From: Phascolarctobacterium_A sp902463975
GTDB taxonomy: Bacteria; Bacillota; Negativicutes; Acidaminococcales; Acidaminococcaceae
NCBI RefSeq assembly: GCF_902463975.1
Contig: NZ_CABQHJ010000034.1
Coordinates: forward strand, 1 to 33,299
DNA length: 33,299 bases
Reading direction: 5' to 3'
In this document: positions 16,744 through 23,877 of the stretch, piece after piece
How positions within the stretch are numbered: position 1 is the stretch's first letter
Layout of the letters: each line of letters starts with the position of its first letter
Notes under the pieces: model-generated
The model's input: only the letters and a program-made list of their open reading frames with translations
Told to the model about the DNA's origin: nothing
Database searches by the model: none
Made by a program: the position numbers and the translations under genes

Positions 16744-18420
16744 TTAGTCCTGACCGGGAACCTTCAGCACAGCGCCGGTAGCAGCAGAGGTAACCAAAGC
16801 AGCATAGCGTGCCAGGTAACCGCTCTTAACCTTCGGCGGCGGGCAAACCCAGTTCTTACGGCGTTCAGCCAGCTCTTCGTCGCTCAGCTTAACATTCAGG
16901 GTACGGTTAGGAATATCAATTTCAATGATATCGCCGTTTTCAATCAATGCGATATTACCGCCCTCGCGTGCTTCCGGAGAAATGTGACCGATGCAGGCAC
17001 CGCGGGTAGCACCGCTGAAACGTCCGTCGGTAAGCAGAGCAACGTCTTTGTCGTGGCCCATGCCTGCCAGTACAGAGGTCGGATTCAGCATCTCGCGCAT
17101 GCCAGGGCCGCCCTTCGGGCCTTCGTAGCGGATAACTACAACGTCACCGGAAACAACCTTTTGTGCGCAAATTGCAGCAATAGCTTCGTCCTCGGAATTA
17201 TAAACCTTAGCTGGACCGCTGAAGACCTTCATGGAAGGATCAACCGCACTTTCCTTGACAACGCTGCATTCCGGAGCGATATTGCCTTTCAGAACAGCGA
17301 TACCGCCGGTTTTGTTGTACGGATTTTCTACGCTGTGAATAACCTCAGGACGCAGGATTTCCGCATTTTTGATAATCTGGCCGACAGTTTTGCCGCTGAC
17401 AGTCTGGCAGGATTTTTTGATCAGCTTCAGACGGTCAAGCTCGTGCATTACGGCAGGAATGCCGCCGGCTTCGTTCAAATCAACGATGTGGTGGCTGCCG
17501 CCCGGGCTCATCTTAGTGAGGTACGGAGTTTTCTTGGAGATTTTATCGAACAGCTCCAGCGGCAGGTCGATGCCTGCTTCGTGAGCTATAGCCGGCAGAT
17601 GCAGTGCGGTGTTGGAGCTGCCGCCGATGGCCATATCAACAGTAATAGCATTTTTGAAGGCATTGAGCGTCATAATGTCGCGAGGCAGAACGTTTTCCTC
17701 CAGCAGACGCATAACAGCCATGCCTGCGTGCTTAGCCAAAGCAATACGCTTGCCGTTGTAAGCAGCGGGGATAGTGCCGTTGCCGGGCAGGCCCATGCCA
17801 AGAACCTCGGTCAGGCAGTTCATGGTATTTGCAGTGAACAGACCGGAGCAGCTGCCGCAGCCGGGGCAGGCACAATGCTCGATTTCTCTGAGCTCTGCTT
17901 TATCAATCTGACCGGACTCAAAACGGCCGGCAGCTTCAAATACAGTAGATACGCTGATATCTCTGCCCTGATAACGGCCGGGCAGCATCGGACCGCCGCT
18001 GACAACAACGGTCGGGATGTTTAGACGAGCTGCTGCCATCAGCATACCGGGAACGATTTTATCACAGTTCGGAATCAGGATTAAGCCATCAAACGCATGG
18101 CCGTTAGCAACAGCTTCGATGCTGTCCGCAACCAGCTCACGGCTTGCCAGCGGATATTTCATACCGTCATGGCCCATGGCGATGCCATCGCAGATGCCGA
18201 TAGCCGGGAACTCAATCGGAGTACCGCCAGCTTCCAGCACGCCGTATTTGGCTGCTTTGGCGATGGTATCCAGATGCATATGTCCCGGAATGATTTCGTT
18301 AGCGGCACAGCAGATGCCGATTAACGGTTTCTTTAATTCTTCTTCAGTATAACCCATTGCATAGAACAGAGAGCGATGGGCTGCGCGGGTTGAACCTTTT
18401 TTTACTTGTGTACTGCGCAT
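16744..18420 (-). CDS. ilvD: Dihydroxy-acid dehydratase
   Basis: Fe-S enzyme that dehydrates 2,3-dihydroxy-isovalerate and 2,3-dihydroxy-3-methylvalerate to the 2-keto acids of valine and isoleucine synthesis. The 558-aa length is typical. Cluster-binding cysteines are visible in NCDKIVPGM (Cys119) and CPGCGSCSG (185-191). The substrate/Mg region GICDGIAMGHDGM and the C-terminal DGRFSGATRGACIGHISPEA with its active-site Ser are present. The ATG follows AAAGAGGT. It stands alone, without ilvBN, ilvC or leu genes around it, and has a long leader carrying palindromic repeats. Confidence 0.96.
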   Translation of the reverse strand: MRSTQVKKGSTRAAHRSLFYAMGYTEEELKKPLIGICCAANEIIPGHMHLDTIAKAAKYGVLEAGGTPIEFPAIGICDGIAMGHDGMKYPLASRELVADSIEAVANGHAFDGLILIPNCDKIVPGMLMAAARLNIPTVVVSGGPMLPGRYQGRDISVSTVFEAAGRFESGQIDKAELREIEHCACPGCGSCSGLFTANTMNCLTEVLGMGLPGNGTIPAAYNGKRIALAKHAGMAVMRLLEENVLPRDIMTLNAFKNAITVDMAIGGSSNTALHLPAIAHEAGIDLPLELFDKISKKTPYLTKMSPGGSHHIVDLNEAGGIPAVMHELDRLKLIKKSCQTVSGKTVGQIIKNAEILRPEVIHSVENPYNKTGGIAVLKGNIAPECSVVKESAVDPSMKVFSGPAKVYNSEDEAIAAICAQKVVSGDVVVIRYEGPKGGPGMREMLNPTSVLAGMGHDKDVALLTDGRFSGATRGACIGHISPEAREGGNIALIENGDIIEIDIPNRTLNVKLSDEELAERRKNWVCPPPKVKSGYLARYAALVTSAATGAVLKVPGQD

Positions 18421-18465
18421 GTTTCTTTGACCTCTTTCCCTTAAGTAAATAGTACTACCGTACGG

Positions 18466-18694
18466 GCTGCTGATAAAGCACCGTATACATCATCAGGCCG
18501 CCTCGACGTACAAGGAGTACGCCATCGACGACCTTCTTCGTCTCCGGCACTTTCTGAGCAGCCTGCGTGGAATGAACGTAGCAAGCTGCTGATAAAGCAC
18601 CGTATACATCATCAGGCCGCCTCGACGTACAAGGAGTACGCCATCGACGACCTTCTTCGTCTCCGGTACTTTCTGAGCAACCTATGTAGTTTAA
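18466..18694. repeat. Two tandem copies of a 119-bp palindromic repeat in the ilvD leader
   Basis: Copy 1 starts at 18466 and copy 2 at 18585. They are almost identical for about 100 bp, and copy 2 decays near 18680. Within each, the left half (GGCTGCT-n-AAAG-n-CCG-n-AC) is an imperfect reverse complement of the right half (CGG-n-CTTT-n-AGCAGCC). The unit therefore folds as one long hairpin around GTAC-aagga-GTACGCCATCG. That core also occurs in the repeats after coaBC. Both copies lie between the ilvD promoter and its start codon, so they should be transcribed into the ilvD 5' leader. Readings of this stretch as a coding frame are repeat artefacts. Confidence 0.85.
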
Positions 18695-18710
18695 AATAAA
18701 AAACAACAGT

Positions 18711-18726
18711 CCTGAAGTCTTTCAGG
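18711..18726 (-). other. Hairpin at the predicted 5' end of the ilvD transcript
   Basis: CCTGAA-gtct-TTCAGG, perfect 6-bp stem. On the minus strand it is followed by ACTGTTG and a T-rich stretch. It begins about 5 nt after the predicted start site, so it could be a 5' stabilising hairpin or a weak attenuator. Confidence 0.5.
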
Positions 18727-18737
18727 GTACTCATAAA

Positions 18738-18766
18738 ATTTTACAATTTTTATAGCTTGATGTCAA
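18738..18766 (-). promoter_or_regulatory. ilvD promoter
   Basis: On the minus strand TTGACA (18761-18766), exactly 17-bp spacer, TAAAAT (18738-18743). The start would be near 18731, giving a leader of about 310 nt. The -35 is part of a TTGA-n2-TCAA palindrome (18757-18766). Confidence 0.8.
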
Positions 18767-18839
18767 ATTTTATGGACAAAAAACTACAATTAAGTGTAAG
18801 TTTGCACCTTAAAACTGCATCTTAGTTACATTCTTTACA

Positions 18840-18895
18840 AACTTGGTAAAGTTTAAAAATAATTCACGATTACTGCGTGGAGAATAGTATATAAT
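18840..18895 (+). promoter_or_regulatory. fabK promoter region with candidate operator
   Basis: TATAAT at 18890-18895, or TAGTAT at 18885-18890 with TTCACG (18863-18868) at 16 bp, is the likely core promoter. Just upstream is the palindrome AACTT-ggta-AAGTT (18840-18853), nested with CTTTAC/GTAAAG (18833-18851). It is a candidate operator; no regulator is identified. The remaining part of 18767-18832 shows nothing recognisable. Confidence 0.45.
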
Positions 18896-18926
18896 AGGCG
18901 TGTAAAATTGTTGCGAGGTGATTATC

Positions 18927-19871
18927 ATGAAAACTAAATTAACTGAGCTCTTAGGTATAAAATATCCTGTTATCCAGGGTGGTATGGCGTGGACGAGTGA
19001 CGCTGTGCTGGCTGCAGCAGTTTCCAACGCCGGTGGTGCCGGTATCATCGGCAGCGGCGGCCGCACTGTGGAATGGACACGTGACGAGGTGCGCAAGGCA
19101 AAATCTCTGACCGACAAGCCCTTCGGCGTTAACGTTATGCTGATGGCTCCTAACATTGCGGAAATCATTGCTATGCTGTGCGAGGAAAAGGTAGCCTTTG
19201 TTACCTTGGGTGCAGGCAACCCGGTACCGCATCTTCCTGCTTTTCATGCTGCAGGCATCAAGGTTATTCCTGTAGTGCCTAATGTTAAGCTGGCAAAGCG
19301 CATTGAAGCTGCAGGCGCTGACGCTATGGTTATTGAAGGTATGGAGGCCGGTGGTCACATCGGCAAGCAGACTACTATGGCGCTGATGGAAAACGTACTG
19401 CCGCAGATTAAATCTGTTCCGGTGCTTGTTGCAGGCGGTATCAGCGACGGTCGTGCGCTGGCTGCAGCTTTGCTGATGGGCGCTGCAGGTGTGCAGATGG
19501 GCAGCCGTTTCCTGCTGACTGAGGAATGCCCGGCTAATCCTGCTGCTAAGGAGGCTATTGTTAAGGCAACCGATACTGACAGCGTAGCAACCGGCTACAG
19601 CCGTAATCTTGGTGTACGCTGCCTTTCCAATGCCTTTACCGATGCTTATACCGCGCGTGAAATTGCCGGTGCTCCCAAAGAGGAGCTGATGGCGATGGGT
19701 ACAGGCACCAACCGCAGAGGTCTTGTGGAAGGTGATGTTACCAACGGTACCGTTATGTGCGGTCAGAGCCTAAACGTGCTGAATGATATTCTGCCCTGCA
19801 AGGATGTTATGGAGCGTATCATTGCGGAAGCTAAAGAGGCTATTGCCAACGTACAGAAAATCGAGCTGTAA
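18927..19871 (+). CDS. fabK: FabK-type enoyl-ACP reductase II (nitronate monooxygenase family)
   Basis: FMN-dependent TIM-barrel enzyme; FabK reduces trans-2-enoyl-ACP in the last step of fatty-acid elongation. Over 314 aa it follows the pneumococcal FabK closely: TELLGIKYPVIQGGMAW at the N-terminus, LTDKPFGVNVML, GAGNP, and IEGMEAGGHIG with His144 at the FabK key position. The FMN-phosphate loop is VLVAGGISDGRALAAALLMG. Start ATG 18927 after GAGGTG; an in-frame GTG nine bases upstream is part of that ribosome site. It stands alone, outside any fab cluster. A nitronate monooxygenase role is the main alternative, but the FabK-like C-terminal half favours fatty-acid synthesis. Confidence 0.82.
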   Translation: MKTKLTELLGIKYPVIQGGMAWTSDAVLAAAVSNAGGAGIIGSGGRTVEWTRDEVRKAKSLTDKPFGVNVMLMAPNIAEIIAMLCEEKVAFVTLGAGNPVPHLPAFHAAGIKVIPVVPNVKLAKRIEAAGADAMVIEGMEAGGHIGKQTTMALMENVLPQIKSVPVLVAGGISDGRALAAALLMGAAGVQMGSRFLLTEECPANPAAKEAIVKATDTDSVATGYSRNLGVRCLSNAFTDAYTAREIAGAPKEELMAMGTGTNRRGLVEGDVTNGTVMCGQSLNVLNDILPCKDVMERIIAEAKEAIANVQKIEL

Positions 19872-19881
19872 AAATTAAAGC

Positions 19882-19962
19882 AAAAAGCATGCATTGCTTG
19901 CTGTGTACCAATAATACTGGATGTCCGGTTGAGATACAAAGTAAAGCGGTGCATGCTTTTTT
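19882..19962. terminator. Bidirectional long-loop terminator between convergent genes
   Basis: AAAAAGCATGCA (19882-19893) is the perfect reverse complement of TGCATGCTTTTT (19950-19961), with a 56-nt intervening segment. Both strands end in a T-run, fitting termination of fabK (+) and the MocR gene (-). The loop holds ACTGGA-n2-TCCGGT, which can form its own hairpin. Confidence 0.75.
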
Positions 19963-19992
19963 AGTGTGCGCTTAAATCTGGTCTGTAATTAT

Positions 19993-21402
19993 TCAGCTTA
20001 TCTGGTTGCATTCGGGGAACAGGCTGCTTAATCTTTCTATTACCGCGGCAATTTTATTTGCCTCGATGGCAGCGTAATTGATAACAAGCGTGCAGCCGTT
20101 ATTTTCTTCGGTGTTATGGCTGTAATCGGAATAGAAGGAAAGGCACATATCTGCTGCCAGTGCTGCCTTGCGCACTTCTGCTTCCGTCAGTTTGGTGTTG
20201 ATATGCAGTACAAAATGCGTACCGGCGTTGCGTTCGGTAATTTGCGAAACGGCGGCCAGCGGCGAAGCGTGGATGGCTGCCAAAATTTTGTGGCGCTGCT
20301 CGCGGTAGTAGTTTTTCATTTTGTTGATGTGGCGTTCAAAATAGCCTTCGGAAATAAAGCGTGCCAACGTATACTGCTCGAAGCTGGATACGGTGCAGCT
20401 GTAAAAGCTCATGGTCTGTTCGTAGCGCTCCAAAAGACGCGGCGGCAGCACCATGTAGCTGATGCGCAGCGAGGGCACAAGGCTTTTGGAGAAGGTGTTC
20501 ATATAGATGACACGGCTTTGTGTATCCTGCGCGTACAGCGGCAGGATAAAGCGACCGGTGTAACGGAATTCGCTGTCGTAATCATCTTCAATGATATAGC
20601 GCTTGCGGATGCGGTTTACCCATTCAAACAGCTCCAGCCTGCGCGTTACGGGCATAACAATGCCGGTGGGGAAGTGGTTGGCGGGGGAAAGATGCACTAC
20701 GTCGGCACCGCTTTCCTCCAGCTTGTCAATCATCAGACCGTTGTCATCAATGGGGATGTACTTCCAGGGATTACCGAAGCTGGCGGAGATGGAGGCGAAT
20801 TTTTTATAACCTGGTTCTTCGATGGCGAAGGTGCAGGCGTGCCCGAACATCTGCAGCAGACGGCCGTAAAGATATTCTGTGCCGGCGCCGATGATTATCT
20901 GCGATGGGTCGACCTCCATAGCGCGGTTGTGTGCCAAGTAGGCGGCAATAGCCTTGCGCAGCTCGTAAACGCCTTTGTAGGGAACAGTTTTGAGCAGCTC
21001 TTCGTTGTGTACGGAAAGCGTTTCTCGCATCAGGCGTGTCCAGGTCGCCAACGGAAAGTTTTGCAGGCTGATGCGGTTGGCCTTGAAGTCGGCAAAGTAT
21101 TCGCGCTCCGCTGCCTCCGGCTGCATTGCTGCGGCAGCCTTGCGGCGCACGCGGTAGCTGCTGACGTCTTCTACGAAGTAGCCCTTCTTTTCGCGCGAGG
21201 TGATGTAGCCTTCTACCGCCAGCTGGGCGTAAGCGTTGGCCACGGTGATGATGCCTACGCTCAGGTGCTGTGCCAGCGTGCGCTTGGAGGGCAGGCGTTC
21301 TCCTGCCTGCAGCTTGCCGCTGATGATGTCCTGACGGATGCATTGGTATAAGTAATCATAGAGCGGTGTGCTGCCGCGTTTATCTAAGTCATATGTTAAC
21401 AT
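19993..21402 (-). CDS. MocR/GabR-type transcription regulator (GntR HTH plus aminotransferase-like domain)
   Basis: Chimeric PLP-dependent regulator of 469 aa. The winged-helix GntR domain is at 1-80 (LPSKRTLAQHLSVGIITVANAYAQL as the HTH). A fold-type I aminotransferase-like domain follows, with EEPGYK, IIEDDYDSEF and the PLP lysine Lys306 in NTFSKSL. Family members (GabR, PdxR, TauR) sense an amine or pyridoxal compound and control a neighbouring, often divergent, catabolic or PLP-synthesis gene. Here the divergent neighbour is an aldehyde dehydrogenase, which makes that gene the likely target. ATG at 21402 with AAGGAG. The first operator-like repeats overlap its ribosome site, so it probably also controls itself. 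Confidence 0.9.
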   Translation of the reverse strand: MLTYDLDKRGSTPLYDYLYQCIRQDIISGKLQAGERLPSKRTLAQHLSVGIITVANAYAQLAVEGYITSREKKGYFVEDVSSYRVRRKAAAAMQPEAAEREYFADFKANRISLQNFPLATWTRLMRETLSVHNEELLKTVPYKGVYELRKAIAAYLAHNRAMEVDPSQIIIGAGTEYLYGRLLQMFGHACTFAIEEPGYKKFASISASFGNPWKYIPIDDNGLMIDKLEESGADVVHLSPANHFPTGIVMPVTRRLELFEWVNRIRKRYIIEDDYDSEFRYTGRFILPLYAQDTQSRVIYMNTFSKSLVPSLRISYMVLPPRLLERYEQTMSFYSCTVSSFEQYTLARFISEGYFERHINKMKNYYREQRHKILAAIHASPLAAVSQITERNAGTHFVLHINTKLTEAEVRKAALAADMCLSFYSDYSHNTEENNGCTLVINYAAIEANKIAAVIERLSSLFPECNQIS

Positions 21403-21408
21403 AGATGC

Positions 21409-21462
21409 TGGTTCTCCTTGGTTCTAAAATGTTTTTGTTTTTTGATTCTTTTAATAGAACCA
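21409..21462. promoter_or_regulatory. Candidate MocR operator: TGGTTCT direct and inverted repeats
   Basis: TGGTTCT occurs at 21409-21415 and 21419-21425 (10-bp start-to-start direct repeat), and inverted as AGAACCA at 21456-21462. Direct plus inverted half-sites on both sides of a promoter are the usual MocR/GabR layout. The first two cover the leader and ribosome site of the regulator. The third lies just upstream of overlapping -10 boxes. Confidence 0.6.
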
Positions 21463-21467
21463 TTTTG

Positions 21468-21496
21468 ATTATACAATAGTGACATCACAAAAACAA
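21468..21496 (-). promoter_or_regulatory. Promoter of the MocR-type regulator (overlaps the divergent ALDH promoter)
   Basis: On the minus strand TTGTTT (21491-21496), 17-bp spacer, TATAAT (21468-21473). On the + strand the same spot offers TATACA/TACAAT (21470-21477) as the -10 for the aldehyde dehydrogenase, without a clear -35, which would fit an activated promoter. A GTGA-ca-TCAC palindrome lies at 21479-21488. Confidence 0.5.
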
Positions 21497-21551
21497 GTCC
21501 CGTCACAACGGCGTGAAGGGCAAGAGCCAAATGAGGAGGATTATCATTATT

Positions 21552-23039
21552 ATGGAAAAAGTAAAATTACAAGCACAATATGGTTTATATATTAACGGAC
21601 AGTGGCGCGACGCATCCGACGGCGCAACCTATAATGCAGAAAGTCCCGCAGACGGCAGCCATCTGGCGGTTTGCGCCCAAGGCACTCGCGAGGATGTAGA
21701 AGCAGCCTCCGCAGCAGCCTGGGAAGCCTTCAAAACCTGGAAAAAGACTACTCCGGCACAGCGTGCCGCTCTGCTGAATAAAATTGCTGATATTATTTAT
21801 GCTAACAAAGAGCATCTGGCAATGGTAGAAAGCATGGATAACGGCAAGCCGATTCGTGAAACCATGAACGTGGATATTCCGATGGCGGCAGACCATTTCC
21901 GTTATTTTGCCGGTTGCATTTTAGCAGAGGAAGGTCAGGCATCCGTACTTAACGAGCAGTTCCTGTCTATCATCCTGCGTGAGCCTATCGGCGTAGTCGG
22001 TCAGATTATCCCCTGGAACTTCCCGTTCCTGATGGCAGCGTGGAAGCTGGCGCCGGTGCTGGCAGCAGGCGATTGCACTGTGCTGAAGCCCTCTAAGGAA
22101 GCAAGTCTTTCCATTCTGGAATTTGCCCGTCTGATTGACGGCGTACTGCCTGCAGGCGTATTCAATGTTATTACTGGCGCCGGCAGCAAAACCGGTCAAT
22201 ATATGCTGGAGCATAAGGGCTTTGCCAAGCTGGCCTTCACCGGCAGCACCGAGGTTGGCCGCAACGTAGGCTTGGCTGCGGCAGAACGCATTATCCCGGC
22301 AACATTGGAGCTGGGCGGCAAGAGTGCCAACATTTATTTCGATGACTGCGATTTTGATCAGGCGATTGACGGTGCTCAACTGGGCATTCTCTTTAATCAA
22401 GGTCAGGTTTGCTGTGCAGGCAGTCGTATCTTCGTGCAGGATACCATTTACGATAAATTCGTACCGGCTTTAGTAAAAGCCTTCAATAAGGTTAAGGTGG
22501 GCCTGCCGTGGAATGATGATACTCAGATGGGTTCTCAAATCAACGAAACCCAGATCAGGAAAATCTTGAGCTATGTTGAAATTGCTAAGCAGGAGGGCGC
22601 TACTATTGCCTGCGGCGGTGAACGCTTTACCGAGGGCGAGCTGGCCAAGGGTGCCTTCATGAAGCCGACGCTGATTACCGATGTAACCAACGATATGCGT
22701 GTGGCGCAGGAGGAAATCTTCGGACCTGTTGCCGTAGTTATCAAATTCCACGATGAGGATGAGGTTGTGGCTATGGCTAATGACAGCGAATACGGCCTCG
22801 GCGGCGCTGTCTGGACTAAGGATATTAACAAGGCTATCCGTGTAGCACGCAATGTGGAAACCGGCCGTATGTGGGTGAACACCTATAACCAGATTCCTGA
22901 GCATTCTCCCTTCGGCGGCTACAAAACCTCCGGCATCGGCCGTGAAACTCACAAGATGATTTTGAAGCACTATACTCAAGTGAAAAATATTATGATTAAT
23001 CTCAGTTATGCTCCTTCTGGGTTTTATCCTCAGGACTGA
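21552..23039 (+). CDS. NAD(P)-dependent aldehyde dehydrogenase
   Basis: Oxidises an aldehyde to its acid with NAD(P)+; cytosolic. The 495-aa length is standard. Rossmann/active-site motifs are IIPWNFPF, VLKPSKEASLS, FTGSTEVG, general base Glu253 in LELGGKSAN and catalytic Cys287 in GQVCCAGSR. The C-terminal PFGGYKTSGIGRETHKMIL and the tail IMINLSYAPSGFY resemble acetaldehyde/short-chain aldehyde dehydrogenases (AldA/AldB group) more than succinic-semialdehyde enzymes. ATG 21552 is preferred; AGGAGG lies 12 nt upstream, which is rather far, and longer frames (ATG 21531, GTG 21513) are possible. It is divergent from a MocR regulator that probably controls it. Confidence 0.92.
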   Translation: MEKVKLQAQYGLYINGQWRDASDGATYNAESPADGSHLAVCAQGTREDVEAASAAAWEAFKTWKKTTPAQRAALLNKIADIIYANKEHLAMVESMDNGKPIRETMNVDIPMAADHFRYFAGCILAEEGQASVLNEQFLSIILREPIGVVGQIIPWNFPFLMAAWKLAPVLAAGDCTVLKPSKEASLSILEFARLIDGVLPAGVFNVITGAGSKTGQYMLEHKGFAKLAFTGSTEVGRNVGLAAAERIIPATLELGGKSANIYFDDCDFDQAIDGAQLGILFNQGQVCCAGSRIFVQDTIYDKFVPALVKAFNKVKVGLPWNDDTQMGSQINETQIRKILSYVEIAKQEGATIACGGERFTEGELAKGAFMKPTLITDVTNDMRVAQEEIFGPVAVVIKFHDEDEVVAMANDSEYGLGGAVWTKDINKAIRVARNVETGRMWVNTYNQIPEHSPFGGYKTSGIGRETHKMILKHYTQVKNIMINLSYAPSGFYPQD

Positions 23040-23076
23040 CGATTAATAAACAGGATTATTCCTGATTAGTTGCGCA

Positions 23077-23108
23077 AAAAAAGCTCCGGCGGTTGCCGGA
23101 GCTTTTTT
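23077..23108. terminator. Bidirectional terminator
   Basis: AAAAAAGCTCCGGC and GCCGGAGCTTTTTT, a 14-bp perfect stem with GGTT loop. It serves the aldehyde dehydrogenase (+) and the pentapeptide gene (-), which converge here. Confidence 0.93.
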
Positions 23109-23124
23109 GCTGAGTGGGTTATAT

Positions 23125-23877
23125 TTATTTATCCAATTTTGCATTATCCATAAATGCTGTGCCGAACTGAGTATAGTTCATTTCCGCACCGCGCAGGTCA
23201 GCGTATTCCAAAAATGCTTTGTCCAGCAGCGCCTTGTCCAGCTTGCTGTTGTTCAAATTGCTGTGGCCCAGCTTGCTGCTGCGCAGGTCTGCTTCCGTCA
23301 GGTCGCTGCGCTCCAGATGGGCACTGTACAGGTTAGCGCCATGAAAAATTGCGTTTTTCAGGCTGGCGCGGCGCAGCCAGCTGTAGGGCAGGTTGGCAAA
23401 GCTGAAGTCGGCATAGTCGGCCTGTACGCCGTCCATGGAAGCCTCCTGCGCTTTGACCTGCTGCAGATTAGCGTTCAACAGATGTGCGCCACGCAGCTGG
23501 CAGCGGTTGAGATATGCTCCCTGCAGGCTGGCGTTGGTAAAATCGCTGCCGGAGGCATTGGCATAGCGGAAGTTGGCATATGCCAGATCAGCACCGCGCA
23601 GACTGGCGTTGGGCAACAGTGCGCTCTGGAAGCAGGCATCCTGCAGCTTGGCCTTGTCCAGCTTGGTAGAATCAAGACGTGCTTCCGTAAAATCGGTGTT
23701 GGTAAAATCGCGTCCGGATAAATCCATTCCGGATAAATCGGCACCGGAAAGGTCACCGCCGGGGCAGCTTGCTCCGTTCAGTACTGCATTTAAATCACTG
23801 TTGCTGTAAGCAAGGGCTGTGCTGCTTAAGCCGAGAGCCAGAAGCATAAGCACAGTCTGGAAAATATTCTTACGCAT
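23125..23877 (-). CDS. Exported pentapeptide-repeat protein
   Basis: 250-aa protein with a clear signal peptide (MRKNIFQTVLMLLALGLSSTALA, likely cleavage after Ala-Leu-Ala). Nearly the whole remainder is A(D/N)LxG-type pentapeptide repeats, for example GADLSGMDLSGRDF and GADLAYANF, which should fold as a right-handed quadrilateral beta-helix. Export to the periplasm is predicted; most well-known pentapeptide proteins (Qnr, MfpA) are cytosolic, so this one does something else. Function unknown. ATG 23877 has GGAGGG 6 nt upstream; an upstream in-frame extension would overlap the HAD gene and spoil the signal peptide. Its start overlaps the HAD stop by 8 nt, so translation is probably coupled. 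Confidence 0.88.
   Translation of the reverse strand: MRKNIFQTVLMLLALGLSSTALAYSNSDLNAVLNGASCPGGDLSGADLSGMDLSGRDFTNTDFTEARLDSTKLDKAKLQDACFQSALLPNASLRGADLAYANFRYANASGSDFTNASLQGAYLNRCQLRGAHLLNANLQQVKAQEASMDGVQADYADFSFANLPYSWLRRASLKNAIFHGANLYSAHLERSDLTEADLRSSKLGHSNLNNSKLDKALLDKAFLEYADLRGAEMNYTQFGTAFMDNAKLDK

Noticed and set aside
18455..18706. 83-codon minus-strand frame in the ilvD leader, starting TTG with Phe-Phe-Ile-Leu codons, considered as an attenuator leader peptide
   Set aside because: Runs through two palindromic repeats in shifted frames, has no Shine-Dalgarno and no cluster of Ile/Val/Leu codons beside a proper terminator/antiterminator.
20116..21351. Long open frame opposite the MocR gene
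   Set aside because: Antisense shadow of a GC-rich codon pattern; the MocR reading has full family motifs, promoter and ribosome site.
21479..21488. GTGA-n2-TCAC considered as a CRP/Rex-type site
   Set aside because: The half-site spacing is 2 bp instead of the 6 bp those regulators need.
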